From: Fragum whitleyi
Taxonomy: Eukaryota > Mollusca > Bivalvia > Cardiida > Cardiidae
Length of the DNA stretch: 64,000 nt
Assembly (NCBI GenBank): GCA_948146395.1
Contig: OX411549.1
Coordinates: 24,853,155-24,917,154 of the forward strand
Direction: 5' to 3'
Both the position numbers and the translations under genes were made by a program. The notes under the pieces are model-generated. The model had not been told where the DNA came from and made no database searches. It saw nothing but the letters and a program-made list of their open reading frames with translations. Positions 1-11,705 of this stretch are shown here, piece by piece. Numbering within the stretch: position 1 is the first letter of the stretch; every line of letters begins with the position of its first letter.

Positions 1-204
1 AATATCTTTATTGCATACATAAACATATATACATATATACAGACATGAAAGCACAATGACAATGAGAGCACTAATTATAATTTTTTTTAATTGATTGGTA
101 ATCGCATATTGAAACAATTTCATACCCCCTCCTTTATTCCAGGGTGTACTAAGTCAGAGTCATAATGCCTAGGATACTTTAACCGTTTTTGTATATCAAT
201 GAAA
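1..204. other. Non-coding, nothing recognised
   Basis: AT-rich sequence with an ATATAC microsatellite-like start. It would be downstream of, or intronic to, the minus-strand SGNH-like exon. I see no supported feature. Confidence 0.4.
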
Positions 205-442
205 TCAGCCCTTAGAACATTCTTTAATTTTTTTGTTTATTGAGCGTCTCTTTAAATTAAAAACCGAAAACGTTAGACCAGTGAAAGCTGGGAATTTTCC
301 ACGACTGATGATACTGGCCACAACTACTCTCTTCACCCCAAATTCGTATAGGTTGTTCACAACGTACATGATGTCTCGAAATACTCGGTCTGTCGTAGTG
401 TTGGTGTTGATATCATTACCGCCTAGGTTCAGGAAAACGTAA
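205..442 (-). CDS. SGNH/GDSL-hydrolase-like exon (partial gene or relic)
   Basis: The minus strand reads open from a good splice acceptor (pyrimidine run plus CAG, ending at 443) to a TGA at 205-207, about 78 codons. It starts YVFLNLGGNDINTN, then has a helix-strand segment with VKRVVVASII, and later FNLKRRSINKKI. The hydrophobic strand followed by GGND fits block III of SGNH hydrolases, and the VVVASI strand with a following R..IN helix fits the next part of that fold. The block V Asp-His pair is not reached before the stop, so the exon is either followed by more exons or truncated. No upstream exon is visible within the window on this strand. SGNH domains of this type also occur in mollusc transposable elements, so a mobile origin is possible. 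Confidence 0.5.
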
Positions 443-834
443 CTGAAAAGAAATAGAAGAGAAAATGAAATTCATTTCACTTGTCTAAAATGAACTGCTT
501 ATCAAATAAGACATGGCGTGGCTATTTGTTGTTTTACATTTTTCGGGTCAAAAAACCCTTTCAAATATTTATTTTATAGAGTTTCTGGATGGTCCCTTTT
601 TCCATGACGGATAATATGTATAAAGAGAGTAAAATACATATATTGAAAAAAAGACTTAACATAAAAAAATGATAATAATAATAAAAAAAAAAACAAAAGA
701 CAAAAAAAGGGCCATGGCGAAGAGCGCCTCCAATTTCAAGGTTTTGAAAAAACACATTAATTTTGACTTTTTCAAATTTTGATAATTGGGAACTAAACGC
801 TCTCTCAGGTAAGTTAATTTGATGTCGAATTATC

Positions 835-1995
835 GTGCCGGCGATCCCCATTTCACTGTGCACTGGTCCATTTCGTTTTCACGTCCTATAGTATAGATTT
901 GATTTGAATTGGGGTTTTACGTCGCTTTCAACAATCTCTCAGTTATATCGCGACGACTGGAGCACCTAACGATGGATTCCTGGTATTTCTCACACCAGTA
1001 CTTCCACCACATCCCTTTCCTAGCCTCCAGTTGCTATTCCACATAGGTTTACGATTATCTACCCATTGGTGGAAGACAAATGTCGGAAAGGATAAGTGCC
1101 GCGGCCGGGGATCGAACCCGTGCGAATATAGACCCCTGGATTAGAAGTCCGGCGCGCTACCAACTGCGCTATTGCCGCGGCCCTATAGTATAGAACGAAG
1201 AGTTTAAGATTTTAGTTCTTTGTCCTTTACGTCGTAGGCTGATCAATTTCCCGAATGTGATACTGTTCACCATATCGTAAATTAAGATTGAAAAAAATCT
1301 GTAGTTACGATAATGTGAATGACAAACAACACTTTGGTCTCTTAACATGCGATCCTTCATAATGACTATGGGATACGAACCCTGTGATAAAATCCTTATC
1401 TATAGTGGGAAGCAAATATCAAATTTGAATACAGTTTTAATTACGATAAATAAATTAAAAAAGAAAAGATCATGAGTCTAAGATCAAAAAAACGTTTCTA
1501 TAAGAAAAAATTGAGTGAATGTCGAATCCGATATCGATTTTTCACCTCTAAGTAATCCCCATTTCGATATTCATAGGTCCATTTCGTGCAAACCGATTGC
1601 CTTTTATAATGGGTTATGCAAGTCGGACATATCTTATTCCTCGCTTTAATTTTTATTTTATATATTTTACTAACTCAAAAAGTACTCACCAACGAGAAAA
1701 ACTGAAATCTTACTGACTTTTTGTGCATAAATGGGTCCATTTCACCAACTGCAAGTCCATTTTGCCCAGTATTTTCAACTTCAATTAATGATAATTTTAG
1801 CGTAGAAAGCACCTTAAATCCTATGACATTTTGTCGAACCTATCTCATGACATTAAATAACTAGAAAATAAAAAAGTTTAACTTTAGAACGGTGCATTAT
1901 TAACCTGTGAGGGAAATAAAAGTCCATTTCGCCAGGGGATGGTCCATTTCACCCCATTTCGTGCTGGACGGTCCATTTCGTATTTTAGGCCAACC
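835..1995. repeat. Region with scattered GGTCCATTTCG motif repeats
   Basis: The short phrase (G)GTCCATTTCG/A or CCCATTTCG recurs near 847, 866, 1557, 1578, 1736, 1756, 1922, 1940, 1957 and 1970, clustered towards both ends of this segment. This looks like subterminal repeats of a non-autonomous DNA element. I could not define termini or a target duplication. A SINE (898-1181) sits inside it. Confidence 0.4.
898..1181 (-). mobile_element. tRNA-derived SINE, full length
   Basis: Read on the minus strand, the element begins at 1181 with an 84-nt tRNA-like head. It has a perfect 7-bp acceptor-stem pair (GCCGCGG/CCGCGGC), a box A-like TAGCGCAGTTGG, an anticodon loop CTTCTAA (TCT, Arg-like) and box B GGGTTCGATCCCC. 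A conserved body follows, containing GGAGGCTAGG, ATACCAGGAATCC and TAGGTGCTCCAG, and it ends in an AATTCAAATC-type tail. A perfect 13-bp target duplication CCTATAGTATAGA lies at 885-897 and 1182-1194. The same body recurs at 20764, 26320, 36971, 42852 and 60500. Confidence 0.85.
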
Positions 1996-4900
1996 CGTTG
2001 GAATAGGAGAGTTGATTGTTATTGTTTATATTGAGAATTTCCCGCGCATGCGCATTACTGGTAGGCAGAAAGAGTCAGATATCTATGCGAGAAGACAATT
2101 AAAACTGGTTCAAAATCAACCGTTCATTTAAATTTAAGATTAAAAGAAAATTAAATATTATTTGTACGAATGTTTCCCGTTAATGATCAATCGATATTCA
2201 AAGGACCTCTTACGTAATAGCCCTTTATAGCTTCCCGAGATTAGACTATTTCGCCCGACTTATTGAACGAAGTTGCCATCGACGATAGATCTTTTAGCTA
2301 TTTAGAATCAGTTTTTAGTCTCTTTAAATAATGTATTTGTTTAGAAAGATTGTAACCTAGAATCTTTGAATAATGGCCTAGGGTCTGTTTTATATAGACG
2401 CTCGAGTTGTGCAATTTAGCTCGAGGGACTCTTAAACACGTGCCCGTGGTTTAGCGCAAATATTCTTCCTTTGTAAACTTGATGTTTTCTTTTTTGTCAA
2501 TTTTCACGTCATTCATAAAGAAATTGAAAATTATGTATTCGTAACTCAGTCTACAGCACTCATGAAAGTTCTGACAAAGCTGTAGTTGCGCCGTTTCTGT
2601 AAACAAACCCAGAAATAGTTACATTTTAAGATTTTTATAGAAAGTTGGATGAAAACGGCGGTGGATGAAGGATTTCTATAAATGGGGTATTAATGTACAA
2701 TAAAGGGAGAGAAGATTCGTTTTCCTAGTATTACAAAGTTTTGTTTGATTTTCTGTGTAAAAATGAAACAACTAGGCTAAAGATGGGGATTCGTTTGAAT
2801 CCCTTGAACCCCTTTTTGCATCCGCCACTTGAACAAATTAACTTTCTTTACCGCTTTCCATAACGTAATGAATTTGTATGACATGAACTAAATAAAAAAG
2901 TTTGACTCAAATTAATCGGTTCACGGCGTCAAGTAGAATACAACTTCGTAACTACAGCCGATCGAGATCTGTTGTATCCGTAGTCGCGCCGTTTTCAAGG
3001 ATAAAACTCACACTAAATGGTCATAAGCGTTGAACGTTATTGGGGAAAACGTAAGATGAATAAGTAAAATTCATTAACCCTTCCCAATAAAGTAATTCTA
3101 CCGAGTTTAAGATGACTCGGGTTAAACAACGTTTGAGGAAAAAGTGACTTGTAACGTTAATTCGTTCACTCGCCAGAATTTCAGAACTTTCTACTTATTT
3201 TTCCTCACATTCATTTTATATTTTTGTTTTTGAAATGTAGTTAAAGTCGTCGTTGAGCAACAGAACATCGCAAATCCATTTTAATCAGGCTGTATTGCGA
3301 TGTTTCGTTCGCCACCAACGCTTTCAATTTCAAGATTATTTTTTGTCGTCTGGTAGGGGTCAAAAACCAAGATTTACAAAAGAACGATCACATTATTTCA
3401 TCTTTAACAAATAAAGAAATTACGTATGCTTCAATTTCTTTCCTACCCGTTAAAATTCGATTTTTTACCCTCTTAAAATTCATTATAAGAATTTTACATA
3501 ACTACATACAGCAAAATAGAAAAATGGTTCGGAGTACATTTTCGTTTTTGGCGGCTTCCATTTCCCGCTGAAGCAAACGCTGCGTTTCAGATATGCAATA
3601 GGCCTAACTTATATTTGATTAGAAATTATCCCGGCCTTTTTTTTCAAATTAAAGGGAGAACTATTAGTATTGACAGCTTGTTCAATATACGGAAGATCGA
3701 TCTACTAAATGAACGCGGCTCAGAATTGAAAAATCATGTGGGCCTTATTTATCGCCACTGAAATGGAATCTTAAATGAAATATTTTATCAAAAGCTTGAT
3801 TTAATCTATGACTGATAAGGCATTAAAAGATTTGTGTCAAATGAAAGTTCACACTTTATGCCTAATTAATGGGTAAAAGTTGTGCCCAGATGAAAGCAAT
3901 CAATCAGTGGCGTGTGCATCGTCACGGTCAGATCAATTAAAATTTGGTACGTGTTATAGAAGTTTGTCTTTATGACACATGCAAGTGTGTGATTAGCGGC
4001 TACTGTTTTATGACATGGGCCTATATCGATAAGCGCATCCGGTTACGGTCAGATGAAAGAGATTCAGCGGCCGTGTAGTATGGCTCATTGAGTTTGAAAC
4101 AGCTAACTATGTGACACATGTTTGTGTTAATAGCGGCTAATATTTTTAGGTCGTATAATGAAAATTCTTTGATAGGATTTTACAATCTAACTAGAAAAGC
4201 TGTGTGTTTGGCGACATTCGTTTATTATCATAAATTAACCAATTTTCTAAACGTGCGGGGGACTTTTTTCGGAAGCAAATCGGTTTTCAACAGTAGGTGG
4301 TGTTCTCAAAATTTACAGATTAAACTAATAATTGGATAAATAATTCTTAGATAAATAAGGGGAAAGGGCCATTAAAACCTTTCCCAATGTTTGAAATTTC
4401 TGTGACAGGATGAATAACGGCAATGGGATAAAGAAAAATTGGCATTGAAACTCGAATCATCCCAGTATAGGTAAGATAAACTATATTTCGTTTATGAGTG
4501 AACAAAAACGTAAATACAGCTTAATTCATGTTGAATGCGCAATATATCAGTTGCTCAACAGCGATTTGTTTGCATTCTTTGCATTTCTGGGTGGTTATCT
4601 ATAGACGAGAAATATTCTTTTCACAGACAATGTCATGTGATGACAACTGCATAATCAAAAGGTTGGATGATTTATCTAAACTTTGACACCTTTGTCATCA
4701 GGGAATAATCATTAGAAATGTACGATCCAATAACTTGAATATTGGATATTTTACTATTTGTGTATGCAACTGGTAGATCTTTCTGCCTAATGCGATTACC
4801 CGGATGTACACATCACGTGACCCGTGACGTCACCCGTCAACTCATGTATATTTGGATATCTATAATTCAATATAGAAATCATTACGGGTTTACAAACATC

Positions 4901-5870
4901 TTTTTTTAAAGCATTTGTCATGAAATTGTTGTTTACTAATCATAGGTGATATTTGAGTCCAAAAACAATTTTTTCTCTTACTATTTTACTTTTATTCTAA
5001 GTGCGTGAAAATTGGTTCTCTTTTTACTGATCTGACATCTTTTGGGTTTTTTAAAAACTGTGACTTTTCTATAAAATATGTATTTATTGACAAGTTTCGT
5101 GTTTTATTGAGATGACAATATGTAAATGAAGATAAAGTTATTAGAAAATATGTTCTTTTAATTCCAAAAATAATTTTGTTTGAATAATTTCCCGTATGTG
5201 CGTGACTATGGGTTCTTCGTGGATACCATGATTATCACAATTTCATTCCTAAATAGTGCAAGATATGTTGACGATTATGTATTTACAATATTAAAGATCA
5301 AGGGGGGAAATCTTATCCGGGGGGAAGATTAATTTAATTAAGGCGTCAAAATATGTGAGCGTCAACATAGGTGCTTTGACGAATGGTCGAACATGATTAG
5401 GGAAGAACGGGCCTGGATAACACCAAGTAAATGGATTAAGATCATCGGCGAAGACAGGCATTGATGGGGCATGAAATATCTTAATTGTAAATGGTGAATC
5501 GTCTTACATTCATTGGTAGCCATAATCTGTTTAAATTTTGCGAAGATAGGAACCCCGAAGTCTATAGTAAGGTAAATTATATTGAATGAAATATGTATGT
5601 TTTTTTTAGATGATGCAGTTATACTTTAGTATATTTATTTCTATTAGTTTAAAGATATCATTTTGTGTTTTTGATAATATAATAAAGAACCATTGTATGA
5701 ATATCTGTTGTTCTTAGAAGTAGCCTATTCCTAAAATTCAGTTCATTCTCTTTTAATCTCAAATGCATACGCAAATATCATGAAGACAGAATGAAGATTA
5801 AATAATAATGTAATTGTAACAATAATGCTTAATACACGATCGATAATAAAATAGTTTTGGCATGAAATGA
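1195..5870. other. Long non-coding stretch, few recognisable features
   Basis: No open frame looks like a gene on either strand. Two loosely similar direct repeats around TGTGACACATG...TAGCGGCTA occur near 3972 and 4111. A pair of similar segments ending GTGCGTGA lies near 4955 and 5160. A CACGTGACCCGTGACGTCACC stretch near 4813 is CRE/E-box-like but unsupported as a regulatory site. Confidence 0.5.
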
Positions 5871-5874
5871 ATAA

Positions 5875-5945
5875 GGGGCCGAGTTATACGTTGGGTCGAG
5901 TTACCGATGGGCCGATGTAAAAATGGGCCGAGTTGACCGGTCACC
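5875..5945. repeat. GGGCCGAGTT motif cluster
   Basis: GGGCCGAGTT or a close variant appears four times in about 65 bp, ending in GAGTTGACCGGTCACC. This is probably a subterminal repeat cluster of a DNA element whose other end I could not place. Confidence 0.4.
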
Positions 5946-6880
5946 AAACAAGCTGGTTCCATTTATTTCATTGGTTCCCGTTCTAGCACTTAGTGTAAAA
6001 TCATATAACCCGGTACCTAATGCTATTTTCAGTACACACGATTTTCAAACTGATTTCCCCGCACTAGTAATATTATAAGTGAATGAATTTGTTAACATTG
6101 AGTTGAAATAGGTAGATAGTTTTTTATGCATAGGTTTTGATTATCCGATTTTTGGAAATCGCATTTTGACTGTGCAAATCTCCTCGGACGGGTGAAAAGG
6201 TACCGGGTCTACAAATCGCCTAGAGAAGAACCTTCAACTGCAATTGTGCAATGGTTTACAGGGTACTTTCACAGTCTAAATAGTATTTCGCTAAGATAAC
6301 ATTGATTAGGTGAGTATACCATTTCAGGTATTTGATTTGTACCGACGTATTTGATTTTGTTCCGAATTAAAGAACACTAAAGGATTAGGATTTTTGGGTT
6401 CTAAAATATCAAAAAATGAAAATCATACTCAGTAGTAATTCCTCCAATTTTTAGCTCCACTTGCCAAAGGTCAGCGAGCTATTGTCATGGCGGTGTGTCC
6501 GTCGTCCGTGCGTCAGTGCATAAACTTTTTCTTTAAACATCTCCAAAACCTATGGGCAGATTTTGATGAAACTTGGTAGAAATGTTCCTTGGGTGACCCT
6601 CTTCTAAAATTGTTAAAGAAATTTTGATTGACCCCCAAATATGGGCGTAGCAGGGCGTGGCATTTTTTCACTTTGAAATCTTTAAAAATCTTCTCCTCCA
6701 AAACCGTTGGGCCAATTTCAATGAATCTTTGCATGGATGTTCCTTGGGTGACCCTTTACCTAAATTGTTCAAGAAATTTTGATTGACCCCAAAATATGGG
6801 CATGGCAGGGCGGGGCTTATTTTGAGCCTAAAATCTTTGAATGACATCTCCTGAACCACTGGGCCGATTTCAACCAAACT

Positions 6881-7600
6881 AGCCGGGTCCGTACGGCTAG
6901 TCTCGTAGGCTAAAAGTACGGACCCGTACGGCTAGCCAGTCCTCGCTGGACAGGCTAGCCGTACAGGAGTTTTTCAACCAATCAGAATACAGAACGGGAA
7001 TGAATAATAAATGTCATGTTACTTCGATATTTTCCCGTTCTGTCTGTATGTGGCTTAAAAGTATATAAAATATATCTAGTGCAAACGTTTAAGTCTATTG
7101 CCGGACGACAAAAGCGTAAAAATATATCTTCCTTGATAAGGAAATTATTCGCTGGGCAATCAAAATGTCGCAATGTCGCAACGAACTCGGACCCTAAGTC
7201 TCTGCATTGAATAATTCTAAAAATACGATCTTCTACAAATCTCTTATTACCGGAGATTTACAATATTATTATTTTTGTGGGAAAAGGCTAGAAAGAAGGA
7301 AATTTAAAGTTTCGTGGTCGTTGGAACATTACAGAAATTACACATTTAAAATGACTTTGTAGTTTTAAATCAAAATACGAAAAAATTCAAATAACCAAGA
7401 AATCTGCAAGTCGGAAAATTAATTCATTGCCTGTATGACTGTGTTAATGGGTAAAACTAAAGGTCTGAGCATATTTAAGTGTGAATTTCTTCAATTGAAA
7501 TTGATACAATCTTCAAATAAGGAAATAGAAAGAATGCTTATTTTTATGCCCCCGTATAGAGAGATCGGTGGCATATTGTTTTACTCATATCCGTCTGTCT

Positions 7601-7631
<31 letters not shown>

Positions 7632-8517
7632 CGTCCGTCGGTCCGTCTGTCCGAAAACTTAACCTTGCCAATATCTTCAAGCCTATTCAAGATACAAAGC
7701 TAATATTTGGCATGATGATAGAGCTCAATGATCCGCATCCGCTGGTACCAAAGTCAAGGTCATGTGACAAGGTCAAGGTCATCTGTCAAGGTCAAACTTT
7801 GAAAAAAAAATGCCGTTACGGGGGCATTAGTGTTTCACAAACACGTCTTGTTTTACCTTATTTTTTTTTGCGGCCGTCTCTAGTGCATTTTTCCACCACG
7901 AATATTCTTTTTGTATCGGAAAACTTCCGTAACACGTTGAAACTATTCTGGGCACGTTACAGGTTATCGTCCGTTCTATAACATTTAGTGAAATAAGTAA
8001 ATCCTATTACAAGTTCCCGACACGTTTGCACATTAGACAAGATTTTCAACAAAAATGACAAACCGGTATGTCTAATAATTAGGTAAAAATTCTGCTATTG
8101 GCCTCTTATGAATAACAATTAATTGCCGATTGGGCTTTCAAAATCATGAAATAATGTTTGTTTCATTCCACAACGGCGTGAAAAACAAACTCGGGAAACG
8201 TGAAATAAAATACAGTAGTGAATTAGGTCGCTGTTGCAAAAGACTTAGGTAACAGACCATTTTACCGTCATAATTATTGTTGCAGGCACTTACTAGTGTT
8301 TTGTGATTATCTTTGTTTATTCTAAAAGCGAGAGATAAATAATCATTGAACAATTGATAAATGAACCCGCAGATGGTATATAATTGGAAATCAAATACAG
8401 TATTCTGATTGGTTGAAAAACTCCCGTACGGCTAGCCTGTCCAGTGAGGACTGGCTAGCCGTACGGGTCCGTACGTTTAGCCTACGAGACTAATCGTACG
8501 GACCCGTACGGCTAGCC
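6881..8517. mobile_element. Non-autonomous element with about 118-bp palindrome-rich inverted ends
   Basis: The left end (6881-6999) and right end (8399-8517) are near-perfect reverse complements. Shared words include GGGTCCGTACG, TAGTCTCGTAGGCTAA, GGACCCGTACGGCTAGCC and TTTTTCAACCAATCAGAATA. Each end is itself internally palindromic, with repeated CCGTAC/GTACGG and CTAGCC/GGCTAG. The left end lacks a GTAC found in the right. The older AGCTC repeat resumes on the far side, and ACT flanks both ends, so a 3-bp duplication is possible but ambiguous. The interior has no coding capacity and hosts an ATGCCCCC repeat. Confidence 0.75.
7544..7852 (+). repeat. ATGCCCCC-type repeat (H1 family)
   Basis: It starts TTTTTATGCCCCCGTATAGA and contains a GTCTGTCCGTCC microsatellite, then AACCTTGCCAATATCTTC and a run of GGTCAAGGTCA-like units. 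It ends ACGGGGGCATTAGTGTTTCACAAACACGTCTTGTTTT. ATGCCCCC and GGGGGCAT form a terminal inverted pair, and GTGTTT-CAC-AAACAC is a hairpin just before CTTGTTT. It lies inside the 6881-8517 element. Confidence 0.7.
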
Positions 8518-9466
8518 ACTTCCTTACCAAAATGTTCCTGGGGTGACCCTTTACCTAAATTGTACAAGAAATTTTGATTGACCCCCAAATATGGGCGTGG
8601 CAGGGCGGGGTTTATTTTGAGCCAGAAATCTTTGAATGACATCTCCTCCTGAACCACTGGGCTGATTTCAACCAAACTTTACCAAAATGTTCCTTGGGTA
8701 ACCCTTTTCAAAAATTGTTCCTGAAATTTTGATTGGCCCCCAAATATGGGTGTGGCAGGGCGGGGCTTATCTGAGCCCAAAATCTTTGAACGACATTTCC
8801 TCCTGAACCACTGGGCCGATTTCAATGAAACTTTACCAGAATGTTCCTTGGGAGACCCTTTCCAAAAGTTGCTCTCAAAATTTTGATTGGCCCATAAATA
8901 TGGGTGTGGCAGGGTGGGGCTTATTTCGAGCCCGAATTCTTTGAAGGACATCTCCTGAATCACTGGGCTGATTTCAATGAAATTTTACCAGAATGTTCCT
9001 TCTGTGACCCTTTTCAAAAATTGTATGCGAAATATTAATTAGCCCTTAAATATTGGCATGTCAGGGTGTGGCTTATTTTGAGCCCGAAATCTTTGAACTA
9101 CATCTCCTGATAAGGGTTGGGCCAATTTCAACGAAACTTGAGAATATTGGTGCAATGTGAGCCATACCCAGTTAATTAATATAAAATAGGTCTTAAGAGA
9201 GTTCAAAGTGTTGTTTTCATTCAAAGAAAGATTCATTTAATGCAAGTCTAATGATGTTAAAGCCAGTGGAGCGATACAGGCCCTCTTGGGCCTCTTGTTC
9301 TAAAATAAGATGAGGTAAACATCGACCTACATCGTCAAATCTCAATAATCGTGCATACCTCTATTATCGTGCATGACCCCAAAGAAGCCTCACAGAACTT
9401 GATTGACCTAAAGTTTTTCATAGGGTGTTACCCGTTTAGCAGGTTGGTGAGATGGCTCAATCGGGC

Positions 9467-9628
9467 CAGTGTTCCCACTGCTGCCTCAATCTGGGGGTGA
9501 AAATGGGTATTTTACAGCATGCATGTACCCCCTCTATATGAGACAAAGAAGGCTGCTTGCAAAAATAGGGGGTACAAGCTTCTATGTGGGGGTAAATTAC
9601 CCCCATTTGAGGGTTTTTGGGAACACTG
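9467..9628. mobile_element. 162-bp MITE, CAGTGTTCCCA ends, 5-bp duplication
   Basis: Its ends are CAGTGTTCCCA and TGGGAACACTG. A CGGGC duplication sits on both sides (9462-9466 and 9629-9633). The uninterrupted paralogue at 19790-20028 shows the unoccupied site. The body has GTACCCCCTCTATATGAGAC and GGGGGTAAATTACCCCC. A second copy in the opposite orientation lies at 20303-20463. Confidence 0.85.
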
Positions 9629-9740
9629 CGGGCAATATTGCCCAATCGGGCAAGCATTGCCTGGTCGGGCAACTTGAAATTGAAAGAAAAGTGAAACTTT
9701 CCCTTAAACTACAAAACGCCGTAAAAGCGCGTTATCAAAG

Positions 9741-11705
9741 AACACTTTCAAAGATATATACTGTGACTTAACTGAAAAATTTGTACCCTACAAATGGATC
9801 AAACCAGGTGTACCCAACAAACCAGCTTGGACTAGATATAAATCTGTTAAAAAAGCTAAACAAAAATGTCGTAAAGCTGAGATATCTCATAAAAAAAGTG
9901 GTTTATTTGCAGACAAATATTTAGCGAATGCTGCTAGAAGCGATTATAAAAATGTTTTGTACACAGCAAAAGCAGACTATGAAAATACACTTGTTGATAA
10001 CCTGAAAGACAATCCGAAATTATTTTTCAACTACGCTAGAAATTTTCAGAGAACATCGTCTTCAATAGATAAATTGTTAGATGAAGATAAAAACGAAATC
10101 AAAGGTGACAGAGACAAAGCTAATCTATTGAACTCCTTTTTTGCGTCTGTTCAAACTAAGGAGGATCCTCTATTGAGCAGTTTACCTATCAACGACCCAC
10201 ATGTTACAGAAAACATTAAATTTCAACATATTTCTTCTGTTATGGTATTGAAGAAGATACAACTTTTAAAGTTCCATAAAGCCTGTGGTCCAGACAATAT
10301 ACATGTTAACGTTTTGAAGAGAGTTCCTTCAGTTTCAGTCCCTTTATGTCATATTTTCAACAGATCGGTTTATACAGGAGTGGTGCCTCAAGACTGGAGA
10401 GACGGTAACATAAACCCATTACATAAAAAAGGGTCTCGAAAATTGTGTGACAATTATCGTCCTGTAACATTGACTTCTCAAGTTGTTAAGATTCTAGAAC
10501 GTATACTGCTGGATCAAATATCAGAGCATTTACTTCATAACAATATCATTTCTTGTGACCAACATGGTTTTCAAAATCGGTGCTCTTGTGTTACTCAGCT
10601 GTTGGAATCCCTTAATGATTGGACATTATCATATGATGAAAAGATACAGACTGATGTTATTTACCTGGATTTCTCTAAGGCATTTGATTCGGTTGCACAT
10701 CAACGTCTACTATTTAAATTATCTCACTATGGTGTAAATGGGTACATTAAAAATTGGATTGAAGCCTTTTTGAATGGTAGAAGACAAAGGGTAGTTCTAA
10801 GGAATGGCATCCCTGACTGGACTAGTGTATTTAGTGGAGTCCCTCAAGGCTCTATTTTAGGACCTATTTTATTTGTCCTATTTGTAAATGACTTACCTTC
10901 CTCTGTGGCTGCAACAGCTAAGCTGTTCGCAGATGATACAAAACTTTATCGTCAAATTACTTCCCGTTCTGACTGTCAACTTTTGCAAGATGACCTAAAC
11001 ACATTATCTGCTTGGTCCAAATTATGGCTACTGAATTTTAATGCATCGAAGTGTGTAGTTTTAAAAATTCGGTCCGCTATAGAGTTTATTTATACCCTGA
11101 ATGGATTCGATTTGGAAACAGTTACAGAACAAAAAGATCTGGGTGTTCTCATTTCCAATGATCTACAACCAAGACAACATATATTAAATATCACCAAGAA
11201 AGCTAATCACAGAATCGGGATGATTAAAAGATGTTTCACCAATATTACTCAAAGAAAAATTTCAACACTATTCATCACAATGATTAGGCCACTATTGGAG
11301 TATGCCTCGGTAGTTTGGCAACCTCATTTAAAAAAAGATATCCAACTATTACAAAAGGTGCAAGACAGATGTTTAACCTTATGCCCTAATCCACCTATAT
11401 TTGAAAGTCTTGAGAACAGAAGGCATCAGATTGACCTCATTGAAACCTACAAGATTCTCCATAATAAATACAAGTGTGATCCTGAAAATTTTTTTACTGT
11501 GCCGAACAGAGATCTTCGTGGTCATTCCTTTAAATTGCATAAGGTTAATACCAATAGTGATGTGAGGAAGTTCTTTTTCACAAATCGCGTAATAACTCCA
11601 TGGAATTCCTTGGACGACAATACAGTCTGCGCACCAAGTGGAAACTCATTTAGGAGAAGATTGAGAGTCACACCTCAAGGAAAGAGTGACTCATGTCCCA
11701 AGTAA
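9741..11705 (+). CDS. Reverse transcriptase of a non-LTR element, 5'-truncated
   Basis: One frame is open from the 5' break at 9741 (NTFKDIYCDLTEKF...) to the stop at 11703-11705, about 654 codons, with no start codon of its own near the front. Counting from 9957, the RT motifs are DNYRPVTL (about residues 164-171), YLDFSKAFDSVAH (about 235-247), GVPQGSILGP (about 293-302) and FADDTK (about 323-328), which includes the catalytic YxDD-type site as FADD. The thumb-like region follows, with KDLGVLIS and a YASVVWQP segment. These sequences fit the CR1/Jockey-like group of LINEs. The endonuclease domain expected upstream is absent. The frame has no internal stop or frameshift, so the insertion is probably young, but it is not an autonomous copy. 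Confidence 0.9.
   Translation, partial: NTFKDIYCDLTEKFVPYKWIKPGVPNKPAWTRYKSVKKAKQKCRKAEISHKKSGLFADKYLANAARSDYKNVLYTAKADYENTLVDNLKDNPKLFFNYARNFQRTSSSIDKLLDEDKNEIKGDRDKANLLNSFFASVQTKEDPLLSSLPINDPHVTENIKFQHISSVMVLKKIQLLKFHKACGPDNIHVNVLKRVPSVSVPLCHIFNRSVYTGVVPQDWRDGNINPLHKKGSRKLCDNYRPVTLTSQVVKILERILLDQISEHLLHNNIISCDQHGFQNRCSCVTQLLESLNDWTLSYDEKIQTDVIYLDFSKAFDSVAHQRLLFKLSHYGVNGYIKNWIEAFLNGRRQRVVLRNGIPDWTSVFSGVPQGSILGPILFVLFVNDLPSSVAATAKLFADDTKLYRQITSRSDCQLLQDDLNTLSAWSKLWLLNFNASKCVVLKIRSAIEFIYTLNGFDLETVTEQKDLGVLISNDLQPRQHILNITKKANHRIGMIKRCFTNITQRKISTLFITMIRPLLEYASVVWQPHLKKDIQLLQKVQDRCLTLCPNPPIFESLENRRHQIDLIETYKILHNKYKCDPENFFTVPNRDLRGHSFKLHKVNTNSDVRKFFFTNRVITPWNSLDDNTVCAPSGNSFRRRLRVTPQGKSDSCPK

Larger units (their letters stand above)
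6450..9301 (+). repeat. AGCTC-type bivalve repeat, split by an insertion
   Basis: It starts TTTTTAGCTCCAC at 6450. Inside are about five monomers of roughly 150-165 bp, each with TGTTCCTTGGGTGACCC, AAATATGGGCGTGGCAGGG and AATCTTTGAATGACATCTCC. It ends with GTGGAGCGATAC followed by the hairpin AGGCCCTCTTGGGCCT and CTTGTTC. The array is interrupted at 6881-8517 by a later element. The 3' hairpin followed by CTTGTT, and the AGCTC/GAGC inverted pair at the two ends, recur in other copies and suggest a Helentron-derived non-autonomous (HINE or 'pearl'-like) element. That class assignment is inference. Confidence 0.6.

Noticed and set aside
1098..1181. tRNA gene (Arg, TCT) on the minus strand
   Set aside because: Extra nucleotides lie between the acceptor and D arms, the anticodon and T stems have mismatches, and a SINE body follows directly with a target duplication round the whole.
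7568..7981. Open frames over the GTCCGTCTGTCC tracts (also 14036-14376, 61062-61401)
   Set aside because: They encode only Ser/Val/Cys/Pro-Leu repeats from a microsatellite inside H1 repeats; the same translation recurs wherever the repeat does.
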